A stretch of 64,000 bases of DNA from positions 1,344,654 to 1,408,653 of the forward strand of contig NW_003314308.1 in the NCBI RefSeq assembly GCF_000143415.4, written 5' to 3'. This DNA comes from Selaginella moellendorffii (lineage: Eukaryota > Streptophyta > Lycopodiopsida > Selaginellales > Selaginellaceae). This document shows positions 45,650 through 57,300 of the stretch, piece after piece. Position 1 is the stretch's first letter, and each line of letters starts with the position of its first letter. The position numbers were made by a program, and so were the translations under genes. Under the pieces are notes generated by a model. That model ran no database searches and was not told the origin of the DNA. It saw nothing but the letters and a program-made list of their open reading frames with translations.

Positions 45650-47331
45650 GAGTTTAGCCAAGGGCTAAAACAATCTTAAGATTCAAATATGAAAATAATG
45701 AGTACCTCATTAGTGGTTGAGAGTGCCATGTGTAAAACATGAAAAAATATTTAGAAAGGAAAATAATTTTTGAGGAAAGTTCTGTTTTAGCCATTATTAG
45801 ATATTCTAGTCTTGGCAAAAGGCATGGAATATGTTATAAAGATAAACTCATAAAGCTGATAGTGTGGAGATATTAAATATTTCATTAAAATATACATTGA
45901 ATGGGTGAAGATGGCCAGTTTATGAAGGAGTTTTGAAGGAAACAAAATTAACCCAGCCTAAGCTAAAAGGCTTGTGTTTTGATATAATGAGTTCTAGAAC
46001 ATCATAGCTTTAACTTTGAGGTAATTAAGCATAATTTTGATATAATTGATTAAAGTGGTGGAAGTTAACTTCCTTAAACTTTTTGTTGGGATACGAAACA
46101 AGTTTGAGATATCCCTTGAGGGATAAATTGCTTATGTATAATATAATGAGTCATTGTTGAATAAGAAAATGTTCATTTTTCTAAGAAGTCTATATTTAAA
46201 TATATAAACATATAAAACATTGAAGAAATAGTTTTTAGTAAGGCCCATAAAGAATGATGGATAGAATCTAAAGTTTAAGTTTAAGAAAAGCTAAAGACAA
46301 AAGAAACCTTAATTATCTAAAGTGGATAAAGCTAAAATGATATTGCCATTTTTAAGTAATGGGGACTGCCCATAAGTAACAATGTTAATCCTAATATGTG
46401 TAATTATAAATTAAAAATACTTGCTAAAGCACAATTAAGTGAAAAATTTACCTCCTAGCATGAAGGAGAATAAGTAAAATGAATGTATAAGGCCGCAAAT
46501 TAAGAGAGTGAGGAATCAAGAATGAGCTCAAGGGTTTATTAATTATAACTATGGTGCCATAAAGAGTTTAAAATATGAAAGTTTTAATGTTAAATTGGGT
46601 GATGGATATAAAATGTAAGTGACTAAATTTTCCATTTTACTTTAGTCCCTTAACCACACTTCAAACCACTTGGAAGAGTCTCACTCATAATCTCCATAAG
46701 TCTTCTTCTGGATTTGGGGCTTGTTCACCTTAAAAATGACATCCTTACCATTCAACTTTTGCATTTGGTCTAAATGCTCCACATGTCTAATCTCGTGACC
46801 GACACCCAAAGGTACCATTGACATATCAGCCCATTACGCTAAGGCCACGCCCATTCACCTTTGCCATACTAATGCTCTAACACCACCTACATCATAGTCC
46901 CATGTCTTAAAGACTAGGCCATCCGTCCATGAGTAGTCGTCCTAAATCCACTCTTTAGCATCCTTAAGATGCCTGCAGACATAGGGAATAACCTTCCTTA
47001 ATATCCCTTTTATAGTCCTTATCAAGTTCCTTTTCTGTCCATGGCCATATTCACCAACACTTCCACTGGGACAAAGCCCACATGCCTGACTACTAAATCT
47101 TAATGTCCTGTAGGACTTCCTCATCACATAATTGTATCCTTGGTTAGTACACCAAAGGACTATTTCTCTTCCTTTCCATAGTCTGGGACTTTGGGACAAC
47201 ATTTCAAAACACCGTGGCCCTACACGAACCTCATGGGTACTCTCCCCACTTTTTGCTTTTGGGTGCTCTAGCCATGGGCTAAGAGAGAGGTTTCATTGAG
47301 CCACAGCAAGTATCTAAGTAGATAGTGCCAC

Positions 47332-47493
47332 TGTAGCGCATGTGATCATGGGATGAGATTTAGATATACTGTCACCGTGGATCCTTGGAACCTTGGGGGA
47401 TAAATAGGGATAAAATAGCCACTAAGGGCTTTCTCATCAAGCAATTGCCCCTTTTCCAGTTGGCTTAAGGGGAGAGAGATAAGGTGCGCTACA
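47332..47493 (+). repeat. TRIM 5' LTR
   Basis: 162 bp, TGTAGCGCA to TGCGCTACA. Followed after two bases by the primer binding site. Confidence 0.9.
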
Positions 47494-47558
47494 GTTGGTA
47501 TCAGAGCAAATGGCACGGGTTCGATTCCCATTGATTAGTGGCTACTTAAAAGTATAAT

Positions 47559-47722
47559 ATACCCTTGAGTAAGGTATATTCCTACCCCTAAATTTGAAAT
47601 CGTACGTATTGGGCATCCATGCGTACGTCCTTCCTCTTGTATACCCTTGAGTAAGGTATATTCCTACCCCTAAATTTGAAATCGTACGTATTGGGCATCC
47701 ATGCGTACGTCCTTCCTCTTGT
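47559..47722. repeat. TRIM internal tandem repeat, 2 x 82 bp
   Basis: Two essentially identical 82-bp units containing ACCCTTGAGTAAGGTATATT and GCATCCATGCGTACGTCC. Each contains a short palindrome (CGTACG), so the repeat may form structure in the RNA. Confidence 0.85.
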
Positions 47723-47979
47723 GTGGAGTATCCACGGACGAAGGTATCCACTGTGGGACTGCGGTACAGGTGGATGACTAGTTGCCTCACATGGAATAAC
47801 TGGTCTACACAATGGAAGGATTGGTAGATTGAGTGCGGAAATGGAGGTGCTGGTTCCCCTTGGCTCAGTAGGGGTTGCTAGTCAATAGTCAATGAGGACA
47901 TTGACATCTCTGAAGGGGGCAGTAGGGGTTGCTAGTCAATAGTCAATGAGGACATTGACATCTCTGAAGGGGGGGTGAG

Positions 47980-48118
47980 TGTAGCGTATGTGATCATGGG
48001 ATGAGATTTAGATATACTGTCACCGTGGATCCTTGGAACCTTGGGGGATAAATGGGGATAAAATAGTCACTAAGGGCTCTCTCATCAAGCAATTGCCCCT
48101 TTTTCAGTTGGCTTAAGG
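47980..48118 (+). repeat. TRIM internal truncated LTR
   Basis: First 139 bp of the LTR, preceded by the same purine tract as the 3' LTR. It breaks off at GGCTTAAGG and continues with internal sequence (ATTGGTAGATTGAG, as at 47820). The four bases AAGG are common to both sides. Confidence 0.9.
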
Positions 48119-48278
48119 ATTGGTAGATTGAGTGCGGAAATGGAGGTGCTGGTTCCCCTTGGCTCAGTAGGGGTTGCTAGTCAATAGTCAATGAGGATAT
48201 TGACATCTCTGAAGGGGGCAGTAGGGGTTGCTAGTCAATAGTCAATGAGGACATTGACATCTCTGAAGGGGGGGTGAG

Positions 48279-48440
48279 TGTAGCGCATGTGATCATGGGA
48301 TGAGATTTAGATATACTGTCACCGTGGATCCTTGGAACCTTGGGGGATAAATGGGGATAAAATAGTCACTAAGGGCTCTCTCATCAAGCAATTGCCCCTT
48401 TTCCAGTTGGCTTAAGGGGAGAGAGATAAGGTGCGTTACA
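48279..48440 (+). repeat. TRIM 3' LTR
   Basis: 162 bp, same length as the 5' LTR with a few differences, ending TGCGTTACA, then the target duplication GCCAC. Confidence 0.9.
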
Positions 48441-48741
48441 GCCACCCATGCTTGGACTGGGAACATCAACCATTTGATTTCCCAGGGGAACTAAAGCCAA
48501 TTTTTGAACACTTCACCAAATTACCCCACTTGTCGGTCCATATTCATTCTAGCCTTGGACTTCCCAATGGTTATCTCATCACCCAACACCTGGGTATAGC
48601 TTTCTTGGGCCAAATTGGCCTTTCCTGACCAAACTAGCTCCACTAGGGTTGAACCCCCACACTCTCCCTACTATACTTTTGGAACCCTCTACAGCCCCCC
48701 TATTGGGGGATGATCACTTTGGGCTTTCACCCAACAGCTTG

Positions 48742-49017
48742 TATTAGTATTCGGACTCAGACTCGGACTTGGACTCGGACTCGGTCTCAGTCTTGGTCTC
48801 GATTCCATCTCAGACTCCATCTCGGACTCCATCTCAGACTCCATCTCGGGTCCATCTTGAACTCCATCTCAGACTCCATCTCGGGTCCATCTTGGGTCCA
48901 TCTCGGACTCTATCTTGGGTCCATCTCAAACTCCATCTCGGACTTCATCTCAGGTCCATCTCGAACTCCATCTCAAACTTTATCTCGGGTCTATCTCGAA
49001 CTCCATCTCAAACTCCA
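48742..49017. repeat. 12-bp minisatellite, second copy
   Basis: Longer counterpart of 32422-32680 with the same unit (CTCCATCTCGGA and variants). The difference in length between the two copies is expected from unit gain or loss. Confidence 0.9.
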
Positions 49018-51069
49018 CCACGTGTTATATGTTGGTCCTCTTGTGTCCCTTTTTTAGAGACTCACTTATTGCTTGTTTCATGCTTATTTTTGAGCACTTC
49101 GTTGGGAGTTGCACTCCCACTCTTGACTGTCTAAGTCAGAGTTTTTAGTCCAAACATGTTACTCTCGTTTGGCTTCCGCTTCAGCCACTACCACGTGGCA
49201 CCCTTTCGGCTCCACTTTTGGGGCTTTGGGATTTGTGTCTCATATAAAGCCTATGAAAGCTCGTGAAACTAGAAGTATCCATACTAAGTTAAATGGTAGC
49301 CAAAACATTTGTGAAAGGAGAGGCATTAATAAACTAACAGATGGATTTTAGTAAATTGATATTAGGATGTCAAGTACAAATGGTTCATAAAATATGCAAA
49401 GTCAAAATAGTGTGGTAAAATGTGGTTTTGACGGTTGTTAGAAGGCAAGGTTACCAAAGTTTGGGAAGTAATTTCTGCACGTTCAAAAGGATGATTTTGA
49501 ATGGAAGTTGATATCATTTAGATAAACTAAAAATCATGTCTAACTAAATGCTAATTCCTTGATATCATCAAATGGTAAATATAATACAATTGAGAACTAG
49601 TTATAATATGGAATTTTAGCAGTGTGAGAGTCCAATATGAATAAATGGAATATAAATCCACTAGTCGAGTCTATATACCTAGAAGTGTCATTAGACAAAA
49701 GCTACTTCAAATATCACAAGTGGTGACATGCCATTTATTCTACCTTCAAGCTAGGTCTCCTCTTACCTGTATCTATGACAACTAAGTTCGTGTGTGACCA
49801 CATACCATGGGACCTGCATGATGTGGAGCCAACTTTTCCATAGTGCCACACAATTAAGATTGTGTTTGACTTTCATGATGTTGAGTTAGGCCTCCAAAGA
49901 AAGCTGAGATCTCATGTGTCCACATTTGCATTTAAGCCAGCTACACTGGAGAGGATTGTCAAGACAAACAAGGCACTATCTCCCTCTATTGTTGCCACAA
50001 TCAGCCTTGCAAAACCATCCTCTAGACCATCAATGTAAATGGGCACACATCATCAGGTCAAAATTGACTTATACTGTTTTGTGTTAATGGGTTCTATTGG
50101 CAGAAGTACTTGCTGGGTTTTTACCTAAATGGTGTATTTTTTGCACACTTGCATGGCTCCTTTAATGTTGTTCCTCCCACCAAAAGCAACAGTCACAAGT
50201 TGGTCAAAAGGAACAAATTCAGCAGTAACAAGTTGGTCAAAAGGGGCAGATTCACCCTACTCACACAGGGGGACTTCAGGAGCTAGTAATGACTTGTGAG
50301 AATTGAAACAATAATTCAGGTTTAATGTGCAGAGGGTTTTTGAAACTCAAACTTTCTGAATTTTATACAAACTAGTAACTAGATATTCTCTAACATGATC
50401 AGACATATCATCAAAGCCGAGGTACTGTTTCTTGGTGTTCCAAGCTCTGAATAAGAAATGACATGAAAGCAAGTAGACTGAACTTATCACAAAAGTGCAA
50501 ATACTAGACCTCAAGATTGAAAGGGCCCAAAGGTGGCAGCTTAAGTTGATTCTGACCATAAGTTAGCCAAAGAAGAAGGTATAAAACGCATGATGTTTAG
50601 TTTAAATCGAAATATAATTGTGCATTTCTAACATCCATTTTCATTGATTCAAGTAACTGTCTTTTGCAAAATGTACATCATCTTTATATAATGCAAATTT
50701 TCATTGAAGTGCAGTCCTAATACCAAGTGCCTTTTTCCAATGGTGAGGTCTTTAACAATGAATTTTGAGAGGAATCTTCAAAACATTTCTGAACTATTCA
50801 ATTTTAAAATGGAAAATACTTTAAATTAATACTTTACCTGAGTTACGTTTGACTGTTTATTTGAATAGTGTTATTATAATATAGAATTTCTTACAATGCT
50901 GCAAAACTAAGTGGAAATTTCAAGTTTTGTTCCTATTACTTAAAATATATTTGGTTTCTGTTAGGATGTACTTGAATTCTAGCATATTCTAACAATTATA
51001 ATGTGCCAACATTTCTAAAGAGGTGTTTAAAACGCTCACAAATATATTCCGAATTAAGTAAGAAACAGT

Positions 51070-52427
51070 TTAACCAGCAGCAGCTTCTTTGTCCAGCTCC
51101 TTTCCCTTTTTTGTTAACAGGGTCTCTGCCTGGGTTCGAAAGTAAGGTGACAGAACCCGAAATCTCTTATTAAGGTCTTTGCAGAAGCAGGTAAGCTTGA
51201 TCTTCGGAGCTAGCCGCGGATGTAGTTTTCCATCACCCATCACCATGTTGATAGCAGCGACCAGATCTTCCTTCGAGTCCAGCTTTCCAACGAATTCCGT
51301 CCAGAGCTTATGCTCGTACTTCTCTTCAATATGTTTCAGCCACTTCTGCCTGTCGCCACCACATTCTCCGTAGAAGCGTAACAAGCGCGGTATTCCCCCC
51401 GTCAGATTATCCAGATCCAGCAGCGCAGAAGCTGGTAGATTTGCCTGCGCAATCCATGTATTCAGCTCCTCTTCCGTGTAGGGACCGTCAAACTCTTCAG
51501 TTAGCTCATAGTCTTCAGCCTCATATTGCCTGGGGCTGTCTATGGACAAGACTGTGATGCGAACACTGACTCCAGAGGCACGAACCAGGTGAGCTTTCAG
51601 GCGATGAAGCAGCTGTGGCTCCACCGTATCATTCGTTTTTGGATCAAGCTCTTCCCACTCATCGATGATAAAAAGCAAACCTGTCCTGCCCTCGCACCAC
51701 ACCACCAGGTCTTCTACACTGGGCAAATTCTGCAACTCCTCCCACACGGTCTTGCACTGGCCAAATGCAAGCAGCAAAGCCTCGAGCAGAACCCTGTCCG
51801 GCTCTGAGATGTAACGGCTTGCCGAGATATACACCACCTTTTTGCCGTTGGCGAGGAGGAAGCCGGCTTCGGTGCTCATGACAGTACTCTTGCCACTGCC
51901 TTTAGCCCCAATGACCTGCAATCGATTTGCATTGTGGAGCTTCAAAATGCTAGAATGGAGCTTCTCAGCGCCAGCACGACCAATGTAGTTGTACTTGTCG
52001 TCCAAGTTTTCAGGGGGATTAAGAGTTGGTCGAAGCAGCCCCGAGTAAACAGCTCCTCCATCCCACAGGAATGAGCAATCCTTGCCAGCGTACAATTCCT
52101 GCAGCTCCTTATATCGCTGTTCAATCATCACGGCCTTGTCCTCCCGCTTTCTTTTCATCCTTTCTGTCGAGAAGCGGGTCACTGGCACACGAGAGGAAAG
52201 AAAGACGACGTACCAGCAGGTGCGAAGGCCACTAGCAAAGCATTGACTTGCTGAATGCGAGTTGGGAGTGCCAATTCGAGAGACTTCTCGAGCCGCCCGA
52301 CATCCTGAGCTCGGAGATAAGCGTTGGCATCCACGAACCCCGCCGCGGAAAGATTTTGGAAGTCGTCCGCTGTGAAGAGCTCGAAATCGACGCCACTCAC
52401 CAGTGAGCGCACCACCTCCGCCGCCAT
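51070..52427 (-). CDS. P-loop NTPase, Crinkler/RHS-like, copy D (441 aa, nuclease-like domain absent)
   Basis: Duplicate of copy B: exons 52427-52214 and 52181-51070, joined across a 32-base GT-AG mini-intron. Same length (441 codons), same start, same end (KGKELDKEAAAG). Walker A is GAKGSGKS and Walker B LLFIIDE. The frame is intact despite scattered substitutions and a different mini-intron length from copy B, suggesting the coding part is under some constraint. The same junction replaces the nuclease-like region as in copy B. Its start lies 198 bp from that of the next gene, which runs the other way. Function unknown. Confidence 0.7.
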
Positions 52428-52625
52428 AAGCAACCAATCCCTTAGGGTTTAACACAAGAATATCCAGGTATATCCTTGGTGTCTGCCACTTTTAGACTTT
52501 AGGGTCTTTGAGCTTTAAATTACTTGTTTTCCCGCCATTTTCAAAAAGCGAGAGCTGCCAGCTCAGCGCCACATCAGCCCAGTGGTACAAAGCGACTCTT
52601 CTACTCTCCGACCTAGGCTAGATAG
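52428..52625. promoter_or_regulatory. Short divergent intergenic region (NTPase D / coiled-coil gene)
   Basis: 198 bp between two starts pointing away from each other. The half next to NTPase D (to about 52500) matches the upstream region of copy B; the other half is unique. It must hold the promoters of both genes. No TATA box is obvious. Confidence 0.4.
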
Positions 52626-54343
52626 ATGAAGGGCACCAACGGCGACCATGGCGCTGCTGCCCCTGCTCCACGGATCATCAATCCATCGGTGCACGAGGCG
52701 CTCATCAAGCTCATTCCAATCCAGGCGCAGAAGATCCGCGAGAAAGGGGTCTCCAGGTTTGCTCCACAGAAAGAGAAGGACAAGGGCAAGGAGAAAGGCC
52801 TTTCGTCCAAGCAGCGATCCAAGCAGCAAGCCAAGCAGCAGCTCAAGCAGCAGCCGGCGGCGCCGCGAGCTGTGCGCTGGGAGGACGACGAGGACCCTGC
52901 CAAGCTCCAGCAGTCGGAAGAGTTTGACAAGATTTGGGAAAACGATTGCGAGACCCGCGCGCTAGCCTGCCAAGTAAGTTGATCTCTTTGTTTCCTTGGT
53001 TGATGATCAATCACTCCTTCTCAGATCTTGTGTTGCAGGACAAGCTCACAGATTTGCTGTGCCGCTACCAGTCCCGGCAACCGGATGCTGGGCGCCTCAC
53101 TGCGTCCTTGGAAGTAAACATCGATTGATCGATCGTTCTCCAAAATATTTTATGAGGTGCCTAACTGGTTGTTCCTCAGGTGCTAAAGGAGGTTTGTCAA
53201 ATGTGTGTACCATTCTCACACGTCTTGACGGACATTCTCCAAGAGCTCGAGCTCGCTCTTTACATCAGTGCCGAGGACAAGGAAAAACATGAGCTCCAGG
53301 TTTTTATTCCTTCGCAATGTTCCCAAGTAAGCGTTCTTGCCTGTCAAACAGGTTCCATATTTTGAGCTCGTTGGCAAGCTCGAGCATGATATCAAGTGGA
53401 AAGAAGATAGTCAGCAAGGCTGGCGGAGCTCTCTTACGGACTGCCAAGAGCGCATCGAGCGGATAGAAGAGACTATGACGGTAAGCTTTTATGCTTTTGA
53501 TTGCTCGTGCTACTGGATTTCATACAGCTGATTAACAGACGTTGAGCACTCAAGTCAAGAATGCCGACTTCCTTAACAAGAATCTCCATGCCAGCTTGAC
53601 TGCTGCCTCTGACTCTCTAAACTCCGCCAATGATCAAGTCCACAAGTCCAAGCAAAAGCTGGTAGAACTTAAGCAGGAGCTCAAGGATGCCAAGGCCGAA
53701 GTTCGGAGATCGAAATCCATGGAACTCCAACTCCAACACGTAACTTTTTCCCTTCCCTTTCTTCTAAGCTAACTTTCTTCATCGACTACCAGGAGAAAGA
53801 TCTTGTGGAACAGGACCAGCTAAAAGCGGAGTACGCGCAGCTTGTTACCGAGCTACAACACTTCCAGACCTTCCTTGATGCTGCACGCAACCAAATCTCT
53901 GTGAGGTGCGTCGGTCATATCCAGTTACCTGGCTCCTTAATGTTTATTTTCTCTTGTTGCAGCGTTCCAAGACCTGAGTACATGGCCATGAAAGCTCAGA
54001 TGCTGGAGCTGCAGAAACGTCTTGCTGATATCCAGGCCAAGTCCATCAAACTCACGTACCAGACAGCGCATTTAACTCCAAGGCCGTCCTGGACCGCAGC
54101 TCCAGTTGGAGAGAAAGATCCGACGCTGTCCACGCTTGAACAAGTTGCTCAGATTTGTAGAGAAAACGCGATTCTCTCCAACAAACTTGCCATGCTTCAA
54201 AGCGAATGGACCAACACAAATGTTGCTCTTGCCGAGGTAAACTTTTTGTTGGGCTACGAAGCGTGATGAAAAGCATTTCTCCCACCTTGCAGGCGAATGA
54301 AAAGTACCAGAAGGTTGAAGAAGAGAACAAGAAAAAGAAATAG
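52626..54343 (+). CDS. Coiled-coil protein, possibly TSNAXIP1-like (436 aa)
   Basis: Eight exons join in frame: 52626-52973, 53039-53113, 53180-53299, 53352-53480, 53539-53739, 53793-53905, 53963-54236 and 54293-54343 (TAG). The N-terminal 75 residues are basic and Lys/Gln-rich (KEKDKGKEKGLSSKQ). Then follows a helical region (VCQMCVPFSHVLTDILQELE) and long coiled coils to the end, with PRPEYMAMKAQML and LTPRPSW near the C-terminal third. This layout resembles TSNAXIP1 and related proteins of ciliated or flagellated cells, which would suit a plant with swimming sperm, but the family call is tentative. The donor at 53905 was chosen because the one at 53900 gives a stop. Its end is 11 bp from the stop of the convergent mannosidase gene. 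Confidence 0.82.
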
Positions 54344-54354
54344 AGAAGCTTCGT

Positions 54355-57300
54355 TCATTCGACCATAAGCTTGTAGGCCTGGATTTCCATGGGGCTCATC
54401 TCGACTATCCCGATCCCTGCTGCTGACGCTCCAGCGCCCTTCCGGCCGGGCAGCGTCTCGGCATGATCGTGCAAGAAATTGAGACTGGAAGGCGTGACTT
54501 TGCTCACCACCAAGTTGCTAAACGTCGAATGGAGGTCGACCTTCGCGCTGGTGGCCAGTGTGGAGCAGCTATCGGTTCCTCCTTTCCTGCAGTAAGACTC
54601 GTCCCATCCTCTTCTCTGGAGTAGAAGTCCATACTCGACGTCTTCCAGCTGCGAAGGCCGGAGTGCTTTGATCCCGACCAGGTGCAAGTCACAGGGAAAT
54701 GCCGAAGCTAGAGACGACCACTGCGTGTCCATCGACGTCTCCTGGATTACGACCGAGCTCTCGACGATCTTTCCCAGGAACGCGTGCATGGGATAGTTCA
54801 ACTGGGCTCCAACTCGGTGGGATAAGAGCGAGGGAACCGAGAGCTTCTGGTGGAAAGATGCCGAGCTCGTCACATTCTCTTCGAGAAGCAACTGGAAGAC
54901 GATGTTGAGCGGCCTGTTGTCCATGACTCCCTGCCCGAGGCCTCGACCATCGTCTTGAGTGAGCCGTCTATCCAGCATCACTTCCAGCCAGCCGGTCTGT
55001 AAGCTGGCAACTCCGAGAGCCTGGCGGCTATGGACCGAGAAGCGCTTGCCCCGAGAGTCCTGGACGAAGGCCAGCGACGGCATTGGATAGTAGTTCCCTT
55101 GCAGCGGGATCTTGTCGTAAGTTTCTCGCCTGATGGTCTGGAAGCCGTTCAAGTCCGAGTGGAAAACTCTGCCACTGTCGATGCCGGTCTTGAAGCGCGC
55201 TATGATCTCCTTGTTGTTGAAGCGGTGATCTAGAAGAGCTACGTGATAGTTAATCTCCACGCTCAAGGCCTGGACGGATTTTCTTCCCGTGGCTCCGCTG
55301 TGATAAAGTCTGGCACTTCTCGAGAGCTCGCCGCCTCCAATGCTGGTCTTCAAGACCACATGAACTTCTTGCATCGCTCGGCCTTCTGTGACGAGCACCA
55401 GGCCTCCAGCTTGTACAAGAGACTTTGCTTCGCCGTCGGGCAAGAAGAGATAAGCACCGCTCCCGGCGCTCGAGTAGTAAGCAACGTCCTCCTCGACAGC
55501 AACCAAGGTTGACGGAGAGGCCGCCTTGGAGATCTGGATCGAGCGTAACATCCCGGTGGTGGAATCGAATCCCAGCGTCTGGAAGCCGTTGGTGATCTCG
55601 AGGGTCTCCACAGTCTCGAGCGAGCAGGAGTAGCCGTTGGGACAAGAGAACTTGTCGTCCGAGTTGAAAACTCTGATCCGGGCAGGCACTGCTCGCTTGC
55701 ACGACGAACCATCTGCGACGCCTTCGGCCGAGCTGACGAAGAAAGTTGCGAGTCCCAAGGCAGGAACAAGAGCAGTCCAGTGCAAGCGATGCCTTCCGGT
55801 CGACAAGTTCGATCCTGTTTCATCCCATTCCGGAGAAATTTGGCTGTCAACCGAGGCCCAGCTTGGGCCGAACACACACACTGCCGGATCGTCGACCACC
55901 ACCATCACCACATGCTCCACCGCTTCCTCGAGAGGATTGAAGAAGACCACTCGACGAGCTTGGCCGCTCGCGAGTCTGACGGATTTCTTCACCGCTAGCA
56001 TGTTAAACTTGGAGCGAGATTCCTCCGGCTCGTACCACTGCCGGAAGTTCTCGCTCTTGCACTGCTGCTGGAGAAGTAGCGCTTCGACACTGGCAGCCAT
56101 GAAGGCCTGGAGCTCCACCAGCGACGTGTGCATCCGCGTTCCATAATCTTCCACAACGTGATCCCTCGCGGTGCCCGTGACTCCGTCGTGGTGCTGAAAG
56201 AGCGCGAGGTTCTGGCTAGCGGAGACGATGGCGTTGCTGTACGACGCTGGAAACGAGGAGGTGTCCTTCGGCCGGCACTTCGCGTGAGTGAAAACGTACA
56301 GAATGTTGGCAGCTCGGAGTGTGTGCTCGAGGACACGATCCACGGCCTTGTAAAACGGTCTTGATACGTAATAGCCACTCCAGTAGTCGTGCATTCTATC
56401 AGCATACGTGAAGAAGTCCCCAGAGAGCGAAGGGAAGCCCGGAACTTCGTCTTCGTTGGCCCTCGAGCTCGACTTTGTGCTTCTGGCAACCTCGTCTCGG
56501 AGCGTAGAGAAGTAATCCTCCAGAGTTCCAAACTGGACGCTAGCCTTGAGCTCCGGGTGAGCGCTGATATAGTCGAAGATGACCTGGTAGTTCGTGAACT
56601 GGAGCTCGGCCTCCTGCGGGGTCACGTACCGGAAGTCGTCACCCAGCGGCACCAGCAAAGTGTTGCTTCGATACAGCGTCGACTTCTTCCTGTACTGATC
56701 GAGCAGCAGCATCGCTCGCTCCCTCACGTTTCCTTCGTTGATCTCTTCCGGATTGTATCCCCAGGGACACCGCTGTGCCTGTCCAACTCTCACAAGCCTC
56801 CAGTAGTCGAACTGGCAGCACACAGCCGGCTCCGGGCCGCAGGTGTGAGGAATGTCGTAAGAATAGAACGGCATCATGTGGCAAAAGATGGCGGTGGAGT
56901 TTGCGGAATCCCAGCCTTGTCTCCACATGAACTCGAGGCTTTGCCGCTGAGCGAGCTCCTTCTTTACCTCGTAGTGTGTTCGCTGGATAAGCATGTTGGC
57001 GAATCCCATTCTCCGCAAGAGATACGCCATGGTGGCCGAGTGACCGAATGGATCAATCGCCCAAGCGTTCCTTGGAGTGACCCCGATGGTATCACGAAGC
57101 CAGAGGTTCCCTGCGGTTATCTGGAAGCCATGACCGAGGTTACTACCGAGTGCCAAAAGTTTGGATGCTTGCTTGTACGTACCTGTTCGATGATCGCGAA
57201 ATGGTGTGAGTTCGCCTGGAGAGCAAGTTCTTACAAGTTCTTAGATGATTTACGTTCTTAGTTCTTAGCTCTCGTACCTCGTCGTTCATCACCCAGCCTC

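Larger units (their letters stand above)
47332..48440 (+). mobile_element. TRIM-type non-coding LTR element with three LTR copies
   Basis: Short LTR element with no coding capacity. The outer LTRs (47332-47493 and 48279-48440) are both 162 bp, start TG and end CA, with matching ends (TGTAGCGCA / TGCGCTACA or TGCGTTACA). Two bases after the first LTR is a primer binding site, TGGTATCAGAGC (47496-47507), complementary to the 3' end of plant initiator-Met tRNA. A purine-rich tract (GAAGGGGGGGTGAG) precedes the last LTR. The element is flanked by the 5-bp repeat GCCAC (47327-47331 and 48441-48445). The paralogous site at 32116-32120 has one GCCAC and no element. A third, truncated LTR lies inside. 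Orientation is given by the binding site. Confidence 0.9.
43916..51060. repeat. AT-rich dispersed repeat block 3 (long version)
   Basis: Second copy of the 29.6-34.7 kb block. It differs by about 0.77 kb present only here (44503-45285), a 76-bp tandem duplication (45498-45649), a segment of about 80 bases at 47067-47150, and the TRIM insertion (47332-48440). No credible gene. Its right end abuts NTPase copy D. Confidence 0.65.

Noticed and set aside
47481-47530. A tRNA-like stretch (GTTGGTATCAGAGC and GGTTCGATTCC)
   Set aside because: There is no acceptor stem or anticodon arm, and its position two bases after an LTR identifies the first part as a primer binding site. GGTTCGATTCC resembles a B box but no A box was found at the right distance.
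48769-49134. Open frames of up to 121 codons rich in Ser, Leu and Thr
   Set aside because: Produced by the 12-bp minisatellite; overlapping frames are equally open.
56389-57261. A 290-codon open frame on the plus strand
   Set aside because: Opposite mannosidase II exons 3-4, with no family motif; a shadow.
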